A stretch of DNA of 64,000 nucleotides from Mesostigma viride (lineage: Eukaryota; Streptophyta; Mesostigmatophyceae; Mesostigmatales; Mesostigmataceae): contig RPFO01000264.1 of assembly GCA_009746045.1 (NCBI GenBank), positions 1,116,214 to 1,180,213 on the forward strand, given 5' to 3'. This document shows positions 56,401 to 64,000 of this stretch, in pieces; position 1 is the first letter of the stretch; the number at the start of each line of letters is the position of its first letter. The notes beneath the pieces are model-generated. The model was given only the letters and a program-made list of their open reading frames with translations, did not search any database and was not told the DNA's origin. Position numbers and translations under genes: made by a program.

Positions 56401-59400
56401 GTCACATTCTCCTGCGCACCCGTGTCCTCCCTCGCGCAAAAGCACCCTTCTGCCATCTGTCATGCAACGGGCACTACTCTCACCCCTCACGCAACAGCAC
56501 TCCTCTGGGGTCTGCCATGCGATGAGGCACCACTTTCACGCACCGGGTCAGCGGCAGCAGCGGCCAGCTCGTTCTCCAGACCGTAGCCGACCACCTCCAT
56601 CCCCTCCAGTTGTGGTTCGTGCGGCAGCAGCGTGGCCAGGGCCTTGTGCAGCTCGCGCTGCTTGCGGGACAGGTGGCTGCCGTCAGCAAACACGCGGGCG
56701 AGGCTGCGCGCCGTTACGCCCTTGGACAGGTGTGGCCGCGCAAGGGGTGAGTTCGGGCTCGCTTTACCTGCGACGATAGAATGGATACACATTTTAAAAG
56801 AAAGACAGTAATAACTAGAGAGAGATGATGATTTCCACAAAACCTACTCATACCTACCACCCAGCTCACTTCCACTCAGCCACTCCACGCATATAGCCAT
56901 TCTCCACGCAAACAACCCAGAGCCCGAATTCCAAACAAGTCCTTACGACCCCAAGAGGATTAGACATGGGGCATCGCCCCCCTCCCCGGAGAGCAGCAGC
57001 AGCACCAACAATCGTAGCAGCACCAGCAACCATGCTGGCAGCACCGCTGCTACCATACCAACACCAGCACCTGCAGCAGCAAAAGTGACTAGAATTGCCA
57101 GCAGTAATACTAATATGACGTGGAGGAAGCTGGGGCTTGGGGGGGGGGAGGAAGGGCCAAAGGAAGCACAAGAGACAGCCACATGACAATGGTCGGCGCG
57201 AGATGCCAGCATGTCATGGCCCTAGGGTCCAGGTGGGAACGGTTTCAGTGCATCTAATGGGCCCCTTTTCAGACCAAACTGACAGGCTGTTATACGCTAT
57301 CACTGTTAATGGTTTAGGGGTTTAGGGTTTTAGGGTCACTGCTATGCTGAACTTTCCAGGCTTAAGCACACAGTACCTAACTGAGAACGCGCCGCCCAGC
57401 GAGCACACCAAGACGGACCAATAGCAGCAACTGCGGCCTACAAGGAGATAGGTAGGGTCGGCGAAGAAAGAATGGTGGGTGCGAGGGCGTCTCAGGACCT
57501 TTGCGCGCGGTCGGAAACACGACGCCTAGATTTTCATCGCCACCGCTCGCAGCCGCGTGCTTGGTAGGGACAGCCTCATGTACCTGGAAATGCACAAGGT
57601 GCGAAACCATGGTATACTTGGCTTCCACCACCCCTTTATTCCCACCAAGTGACATAATCGATGAATAAAGGAAGAGGGGCACCTTAACATAGTTGACATA
57701 CATGGCGAGTACAGAAAGAGGGGCACCCTTACAAGCAGGTGGCCACGGGTTCAAGTACAGTACCGCCCATTGCCCCCCAAGAACCAATACCAGAAGAATT
57801 TTCGGCTCTACTGGGTACCTTGCGACGCGAGCAGTGATGCCTTGAGCACGGACGACCCCATCGCCCCAACATCAGCGGGCCTGCGAACGACCTCCACCGG
57901 CGGCGGCGTCATGTTCTGGGGGCAGAACAACCCGCTGAATATGTTGCCCACGGGTACCGAGCGCACCCAGTTGTCGCGCAGGCTCATGGTCCACTGCGCG
58001 TGCGTGACAGGAGGCAATATGCGTGGCAGGGGGAAAAACAGGCGCAGGGACCCGAGGCAAAGAGCGGCACAGGGACCCGGGGCAAAGAAGGGAACAGGGG
58101 CCACGCAGTGGATATCAGCAGCATCCGGTTACAATTGACGGCTGCAAGCATCACGAGCTGGTCCGCATCCACCAGCACCAGGACAGGTGGTGCAGCGCGC
58201 ACTCGCCCGCATGCCCCCCTTGGGACGAAAAGTATCCCCTTGATTCAACAGCTGATTCAGTAGTTGATTCAATAGCTGAGCCAATAGCTAGACCTGTTGA
58301 TTCAGTAGCTGATACATTAGCTGAACCCGTTGATTCAGCAGCTGATGCAGTAGTTGATTCAATAGCTAAACCAATAGCTGAACCCGTTGATTCAGTAGCG
58401 GATTCAATAACTGAACCTGTTGATTCAACAGCTGATTCAATAGCTGAACATGTTGATTCAGCAGCTGAACCTCACTACAGCCGTATCCCACAACCACCGC
58501 GCCCAGTCACCCCCGCATCGCACTGGTCTAGCTGTAACGATCGTGCCTCACAAGCTCTGCCCCCTCGCCCATTCACCCGTGGGTTGCCCCCGTCTAGCTA
58601 CTACCCCTGCATCAAAATATCTAAAAAGGCGTGTTATTTTTCATTAGCATATGTACTAGCATCCCACAGCCACCAACCACTCACCCGCGGGTGGCGCTTT
58701 CAGCTACACTCACTGTGGTATCACCACGTCACACGCCGCCCACCCACCAGCTGGTCGCCCGAGACCTTGAGCTGGAACGGGATGGCCGCATCGATGCGCG
58801 CCAGAGTCTCCTTCATCTCGCGGTCGCGCTGCAGCCGCTCCATCGCCAGCTCGTCCACGCTCTTGCCCGTTCGCAGCGCCAGCGTCTCCCGCACCTGCCC
58901 GTGGGCAGGGTGGGTGGGTGGGTGGGTGGGTGGGTGGGGGGGTGGGGGGGGGGGGGGGGGGGGGGGGGGGGTGGGGGGGGGGTGGGTGGGGGTGGGTGGG
59001 TGGGTGGGTGGGTGGGTGGGTGGGTGGGTGGGTGGGTGGTGGGTGGGTGGGTGGGTGGGTGGGTGGGTGGGTGGGTGGGTGGGTGGGTGGGTGGGTGGGT
59101 GGGTGGGTGGGTGGGTGGGTGGGTGGGTGGGTGGGTGGGTGGGTGGTGGGTGGGTGGGTGGGTGGGTGGGTGGGTGGGTGGGTGGGTGGTGGTTGGTTGG
59201 TTGGTTGGTTGGTTGGTTGGTTGGTTGGTTGGTTGGTTGGTTGGTTGGTTGGTTGGTTGGTTGGTTGGTTGGTTGGTTGGTTGGTTGGTTGGTTGGTTGG
59301 TTGGTTGGTTGGTTGGTTGGTTGGTTGGTTGGTTGGTTGGTTGGTTGGTTGGTTGGTTGGTTGGTGGTGGGTGGGTGGGTGGGTCGGTGGGTGGGTGGGT

Positions 59401-61348
59401 GGGTGGGTGGGTGGGTGGGTGGGTGGGTGGGTGGGTGGGTGGGTGGGTGGGTGGGCAACGAGCGCGTTGCATGGGATTGTACACATGAGCCAGGGATGTC
59501 GCTGCGCATGTGCGGATTTCTGGGAATGATATGATTAGCACAAGGTTTGCAGGTATGGCAACTTGTACGCAGGACCTGGAATAAGCAAGGGGGAGGGGGA
59601 GGGGGGGGGGAGGAGGGAAAACGGTGTTTGACCAAACATTCCTAGGACCAAAGTGCTCTCGTCCAGTCACATGCATGGCGGGAATGGACTACACCGTAAT
59701 GGATGAAAGCAGGATCAAGGGGATCAGGTGATGCCACGGAAACAGAGAAAGCATGCCAAGGGCAACTATATTCCCCTCCCCTCCCATCCCCCCCCCCCCC
59801 CCCCCAAAAAAAAAGGGCAGATACACAAAGAATCACAGCAACCATCCCAACGTGGCAGCAGCTATTTAAGCGCACATGCCAGCTGTCGCGCCAAATCTGC
59901 CCTAGTCAACCACCGAGCAGGTTGCCCGCTCCATGTGAGAACCACCAGGTAGGAAAATATTGCGCAGAAACCTTCTGCCACCTGCGTCAAAGGTTCCGTA
60001 CAATATTTTCCTGACTAAAACCTGGCCTCGTGGAGGAGAGTGAAGGGCCGGCAGTGAGCCACCCGCATGTGGCCACTGAGCATGCACTTGGGCGCCGGCA
60101 TGTCTCACTGCGGATTCGAACCCCTGACCTCCAGGATGCGCAGATCTTAGTTAGGAAAATACTGCGCGAACACCTTTTGCCACCTGCGGCAAAGGTTCCG
60201 CACAGTATTTTACCGGAGTTAACCACTCTCCGGTACACACAAGTTAATTCTGGAATGAACTTGTGTGTACCGGAGAGTGGTTAACTCCGTGCAGGTGGCA
60301 AAAGGTTTCCGCGCAGTATTTTCGTATCTCCACCGGTTCCCACATTGACCCGCAGGGCTAGGCTAGGGGATCCTACCCCTTGCGCCCGGTTGGCTTTGCC
60401 CACCGCCTACTCCCTAAACAACCACCCAGCACATTGCCCGCTTTGCCCACCTGCTCCCACTCGCGCTGCTTGATGGCAAACTTGGCCAGCGCACGCTCGT
60501 GTCGCCGGCTCTCCACGTCCGTGTCGCTCGGCAGCGCGCTGGCCGGGCCGGAGCCGGCCCCGACCCTCTTGGCCGTGCCGCCCGCGCCCTTGCCCGCGGT
60601 GCCCCCGCTGGTGCCAGTCTTCACCGGCGGCGGCGCGGTGGCCTCCCTCCTTGCGGCGCGGATGGCCTCTAGGTGGTCAAGGCAGGCCTGCCGCTTCTCC
60701 ATGCACGCACGGAAGGCGTCGCGGATGGCGCGCCGCGCGCTGTTGTCGGGCGCCACATACAGCGCTGCTTGGACATCGGGGGGCATGTCCTGGGGCACAC
60801 GCGTGCATAAGGGGGCATGGGCGTTGGGGCATGTGGGGGGGCATGGGCGTGCATGTGGGGGCATAGGCATTTGGGCATGTCAATAATTGGAAATGAGCAT
60901 GCCCATGAGGATACATGGCACGCGCCGTTGCTGTCCGCAGACAGGCACGGCAATGTGTGTTAGCCCTGGGCATTCTCTGTCCCCTGGGTGGCCTCCAGGT
61001 CACCCAGTAAACAAGTCACGCTTGTTACCATTGCTTTTGTCCCTATTGCTGCTACCCTTACTGCATCCCTGTTGTACGGTCCGGCACAAAGCGCCCTTTC
61101 CTATGTCCTTACTCCCCCAGCCCCGCCAGTCTAAACTCAAGCGGCAAATGTGTGGGCAATATTCTGGGGAGCGCAAGTACTAGCTGCTTCACACGCACAT
61201 CAATATTGCTGCACGCTCCCACTCTCGTTGCGTTGTCGGTGGCGACCACAGCGAGCCGGCACAGTGGCATGTTTGCCGACCAACCGCCAAGCTGTAGCTC
61301 AATCTCACATGTGCTCACCTTGCGCCATTCTTCGGAGGTGAAGCCATC
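47431..61348 (-). CDS. MYCBPAP: MYCBP-associated protein (MYCBPAP), 12 exons
   Basis: Exons, 5' to 3': 61348-61319, 60789-60451, 58894-58748, 57993-57819, 56767-56544, 55995-55834, 55470-54913, 53076-52915, 51830-51572, 50929-50694, 49702-49370, 47715-47431 (stop TGA). All junctions are GT-AG and phases agree, giving 969 residues here; human MYCBPAP is about 950-980. Matches to the human protein as I recall it: [15 protein letters not shown]...EGMEVVGYG (exon 5), an ASH/immunoglobulin-like domain (exon 7: [50 protein letters not shown]), [13 protein letters not shown] (exon 9) and a helical C-terminus. A Pro/Ala/Lys-rich segment lies in exon 11. MYCBPAP sits in the central apparatus of motile cilia; the Chlamydomonas homologue is, to my recollection, FAP147 of the C2a projection. 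The first exon (10 residues) is the least certain, and the start codon lies right of the window or in the repeat-filled DNA. Confidence 0.9.
48144..48194. repeat. Perfect-like hairpin in MYCBPAP last intron
   Basis: Arms 48144-48166 and 48172-48194 pair over 23 bp with one mismatch around the loop caaaa. Confidence 0.9.
49066..49212. repeat. Minisatellite, about 30-bp unit
   Basis: About five imperfect copies of a CACGTGCAGCACACGGCAAG-type unit in the last MYCBPAP intron. Confidence 0.8.
49709..49737. repeat. Poly-G tract at splice acceptor
   Basis: On the transcribed (minus) strand this is a poly-C tract directly before the acceptor of exon 11, so it probably serves as its polypyrimidine tract. 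Confidence 0.75.
50036..50220. repeat. CTCCT pentanucleotide microsatellite
   Basis: Nearly pure TCTCC repeats over about 180 bp in the intron between MYCBPAP exons 10 and 11. Confidence 0.9.
51145..51335. repeat. Degenerate telomere-like tract
   Basis: Many GTTTAGGG / TTTAGGGG units among related variants in a MYCBPAP intron. TTTAGGG is the telomere repeat of plants and many green algae. Similar shorter patches are at about 56285-56335 and 57308-57338. Confidence 0.75.
52738..52846. repeat. Minisatellite, 21-bp unit
   Basis: About five copies of GATGCCCCGTGTGTTCCTGGT, with small variants, in a MYCBPAP intron. Confidence 0.85.
53297..53462. repeat. Minisatellite, 28-bp unit, AT-rich
   Basis: About six copies of a TAGTATTGTGATTATTAGTA-containing unit in the intron between MYCBPAP exons 7 and 8. 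Its base composition is far from that of the surroundings. Confidence 0.9.
54285..54550. repeat. Minisatellite, 25-bp unit
   Basis: About ten copies of a unit containing CGGGACGAGCTGCAGCATAA. It is followed and preceded by unique DNA in the intron between exons 7 and 8. Confidence 0.92.
55690..55812. repeat. Short minisatellite, about 27-bp unit
   Basis: Five imperfect copies of a CACCCAGCAAGTCACGGCCAG-like unit in the short intron between MYCBPAP exons 6 and 7, ending about 20 bases before the exon 6 donor side. Confidence 0.75.
58239..58475. repeat. Minisatellite, GTTGATTCA units
   Basis: Alternating 15-18 bp units of the TTGATTCAATAGCTGAACC type in the intron between MYCBPAP exons 3 and 4. 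It keeps a reading frame open on the plus strand (acidic repeats such as DSIAEPVDS), but this is not a believable gene. Confidence 0.88.
58905..59456. repeat. GGGT and GGTT tetranucleotide arrays with poly-G
   Basis: GGGT repeats with an embedded poly-G run (about 58935-58985), then a pure GGTT block (about 59188-59364), then GGGT again. It begins about 15 bases upstream of exon 3 of MYCBPAP, so on the transcribed strand it is a CCCA/CCAA pyrimidine-rich tract close to the acceptor. It has high G-quadruplex potential on the plus strand. Confidence 0.92.
59951..60330. repeat. Cluster of fold-back repeats
   Basis: Imperfect palindromes at about 59952-60013 and 60151-60212 share the arm sequence GAAAATA(C/T)TGCGC...AAGGTTCCG...CA(G/A)TATTTT. 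A perfect 31-bp stem (60215-60245 with 60258-60288, 12-base loop) follows, and another half-copy of the arm at about 60290-60328. It looks like a fold-back or MITE family in the intron between exons 2 and 3. Confidence 0.85.
60105..60150 (-). repeat. tRNA-like fragment, probable SINE piece
   Basis: On the minus strand it reads GGTCAGGGGTTCGAATCCGC, a perfect pol III B box in a tRNA-like T-arm context preceded by an anticodon-arm-like stretch. The 5' tRNA half is missing, where the fold-back repeat begins. It is not a functional tRNA gene. Confidence 0.65.
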
Positions 61349-61372
61349 CTGCTACGTACAGTACGATAACCT

Positions 61373-64000
61373 CAGTGCAGTACATCACCCAACACCAACA
61401 CCCCATCCCAGTGCTTCGCAAGGCAAGGTGCAGTACATCACCCAACACCCCATCCCAGTGATTCGCAAGGCAAGGTGCAGTACATCACCCAACACCCCAT
61501 CCCAGTGATTCGCAAGGCAAGGTACAGTACATCACCCAACACCCCATCCCAGTGATTCGCAAGGCAAGGTGCAGTACATCACCCAACACCCCATCCCAGT
61601 GATTCGCAAGGCAAGGTGCAGTACATCACCCAACACCCCATCCCAGTGCTTCGCAAGGCAAGGTACAGTACATCACCCAACACCCCATCCCAGTGATTCG
61701 CAAGGCAAGGTGCAGTACATCACCCAACACCCCATCCCAGTGATTCGCAAGGCAAGGTGCAGTACATCACCCAACACCCCATCCCAGTGATTCGCAAGGC
61801 AAGGTGCAGTACATCACCCAACACCCCATCCCAGTGATTCGCAAGGCAAGGTGCAGTACATCACCCAACACCCCATCCCAGTGATTCGCAAGGCAAGGTA
61901 CAGTACATCACCCAACACCCCATCCCAGTGCTTCGCAAGGCAAGGTGCAGTACATCACCCAACACCCCATCCCAGTGATTCGCAAGGCAAGGTGCAGTAC
62001 ATCACCCAACACCCCATCCCAGTGCTTCGCAAGGCAAGGTACAGTACATCACCCAACACCCCATCCCAGTGATTCGCAAGGCAAGGTACAGTACATCACC
62101 CAACACCCCATCCCAGTGCTTCGCAAGGCAAGGTGCAGTACATCACCCAACACCCCATCCCAGTGCTTCGCAAGGCAAGGTACAGTACATCACCCAACAC
62201 CCCATCCCAGTGCTTCGCAAGGCAAGGTGCAGTACATCACCCAACACCCCATCCCAGTGCTTCGCAAGGCAAGGTGCAGTACATCACCCAACACCCCATC
62301 CCAGTGATTCGCAAGGCAAGGTGCAGTACATCACCCAACACCCCATCCCAGTGATTCGCAAGGCAAGGTACAGTACATCACCCAACACCCCATCCCAGTG
62401 ATTCGCAAGGCAAGGTACAGTACATCACCCAACACCCCATCCCAGTGCTTCGCAAGGCAAGGTGCAGTACATCACCCAACACCCCATCCCAGTGATTCGC
62501 AAGGCAAGGTGCAGTACATCACCCAACACCCCATCCCAGTGATTCGCAAGGCAAGGTGCAGTACATCACCCGACACCCCATCCCAGTGATTCGCAAGGCA
62601 AGGTGCAGTACATCACCCAACACCCCATCCCAGTGATTCGCAAGGCAAGGTGCAGTACATCACCCAACACCCCATCCCAGTGCTTCGCAAGGCAAGGTGC
62701 AGTACATCACCCAACACCCCATCCCAGTGATTCGCAAGGCAAGGTGCAGTACATCACCCAACACCCCATCCCAGTGCTTCGCAAGGCAAGGTGCAGTACA
62801 TCACCCAACACCCCATCCCAGTGATTCGCAAGGCAAGGTGCAGTACATCACCCAACACCCCATCCCAGTGATTCGCAAGGCAAGGTACAGTACATCACCC
62901 AACACCCCATCCCAGTGATTCGCAAGGCAAGGTGCAGTACATCACCCAACACCCCATCCCAGTGATTCGCAAGGCAAGGTACAGTACATCACCCAACACC
63001 CCATCCCAGTGATTCGCAAGGCAAGGTGCAGTACATCACCCAACACCCCATCCCAGTGATTCGCAAGGCAAGGTACAGTACATCACCCAACACCCCATCC
63101 CAGTGATTCGCAAGGCAAGGTACAGTACATCACCCAACACCCCATCCCAGAGATTCGCAAGGCAAGGTACAGTACATCACCCAACACCCCATCCCAGTGA
63201 TTCGCAAGGCAAGGTGCAGTACATCACCCAACACCCCATCCCAGTGATTCGCAAGGCAAGGTGCAGTACATCACCCAACACCCCATCCCAGTGATTCGCA
63301 AGGCAAGGTGCAGTACATCACCCAACACCCCATCCCAGTGCTTCGCAAGGCAAGGTACAGTACATCACCCAACACCCCATCCCAGTGCTTCGCAAGGCAA
63401 GGTGCAGTACATCACCCAACACCCCATCCCAGTGATTCGCAAGGCAAGGTGCAGTACATCACCCAACACCCCATCCCAGTGATTCGCAAGGCAAGGTGCA
63501 GTACATCACCCAACACCCCATCCCAGTGATTCGCAAGGCAAGGTGCAGTACATCACCCAACACCCCATCCCAGTGATTCGCAAGGCAAGGTGCAGTACAT
63601 CACCCAACACCCCATCCCAGTGATTCGCAAGGCAAGGTGCAGTACATCACCCAACACCCCATCCCAGTGATTCGCAAGGCAAGGTGCAGTACATCACCCA
63701 ACACCCCATCCCAGTGATTCGCAAGGCAAGGTGCAGTACATCACCCAACACCCCATCCCAGTGCTTCGCAAGGCAAGGTACAGTACATCACCCAACACCC
63801 CATCCCAGTGATTCGCAAGGCAAGGTGCAGTACATCACCCAACACCCCATCCCAGTGCTTCGCAAGGCAAGGTGCAGTACATCACCCAACACCCCATCCC
63901 AGTGATTCGCAAGGCAAGGTACAGTACATCACCCAACACCCCATCCCAGTGATTCGCAAGGCAAGGTGCAGTACATCACCCAACACCCCATCCCAGTGAT
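61373..64000. repeat. 47-bp minisatellite (VNTR), about 56 copies, open at the right edge
   Basis: Head-to-tail units of 47 bp (containing TTCGCAAGGCAAGG and CATCACCCAACACCCCATCC), nearly identical apart from two two-state positions: GGT(G/A)CAG and GTG(A/C)TTCG. The first copy has an extra CAACAC. The unit length is not a multiple of three, so the short ORFs in it are not genes. It starts about 25 bases upstream of the small first MYCBPAP exon, so it probably lies in an intron or the 5' region. Confidence 0.97.

Noticed and set aside
57526-57602. Extra MYCBPAP exon (acceptor ttccag before GTACATGAGG)
   Set aside because: Its phase does not fit exon 57993-57819, which joins directly and in frame to 56767-56544.
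58023-59534. 503-residue plus-strand ORF and 250-300-residue minus-strand ORFs rich in GGWV, VGWL, PTHP or PTNQ
   Set aside because: They are translations of GATTCA minisatellite and GGGT/GGTT microsatellites, and they overlap MYCBPAP exons on the opposite strand.
60105-60150. Functional tRNA gene
   Set aside because: Only the T-arm side is present; the acceptor and D-arm half is missing.
61569-63999. Many 63-120 residue ORFs (QYITQHPIPV repeats)
   Set aside because: Chance frames in the 47-bp array, whose unit is not a multiple of three.
61373-64000. CRISPR array
   Set aside because: Units are contiguous with no unique spacers, and the window is eukaryotic.

Overview
The window looks like nuclear DNA of a flagellated green alga. 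A Rab7-type small GTPase ends in a plant/algal style Cys-X-Cys tail. A 12-exon gene for MYCBPAP, a protein of the ciliary central apparatus, fills the right side. Introns carry degenerate TTTAGGG-like tracts, host exons are GC-rich, and minisatellites are dense. I cannot name the species.

Layout. 1-1.73 kb: low-complexity intron DNA, then the last two exons of Rab7 (+). 2.53-13.2 kb: a young Ty3/gypsy LTR retrotransposon (element D, minus strand) with gag, protease, a C5 cytosine DNA methyltransferase domain, RT, RNase H and integrase, plus a PHD finger beyond the integrase. 13.2-20 kb: a graveyard of 5'-truncated non-LTR (LINE) copies, a SINE-like insert, an ORF1-only LINE insert and unclassified repeats. 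20.1-41.6 kb: a Ty1/copia-like element (A, +) inserted in a LINE. A second copia-like element (B, +) sits in A's RT region. A gag-only LTR element (C, minus) sits in A's right LTR, and a piggyBac-like non-autonomous DNA element sits in C's left LTR. 41.6-46.85 kb: the rest of the host LINE, itself holding an ORF1-only (HAL1-like) LINE, a tRNA-type SINE and a TIR DNA element. 47.4-61.35 kb: MYCBPAP (minus), with introns full of minisatellites, microsatellites, hairpins and telomere-like tracts. 61.37-64 kb: a 47-bp tandem array that runs off the window.

Most insertions are dated relative to each other by exact target-site duplications (TSDs) that I could read directly. The strongest candidate for something new is element D, which joins a DNA-methylation writer (C5-MTase) with a likely chromatin reader (PHD finger). 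Second are the two copia-like elements A and B, which share an INT-before-protease order and AGTT...AACT LTR ends. Third is a group of LINE, ORF1-only and SINE-like inserts that share a 3' stem plus an AT-rich, often TTAA-repeat tail. LTR elements are described as fossils only.
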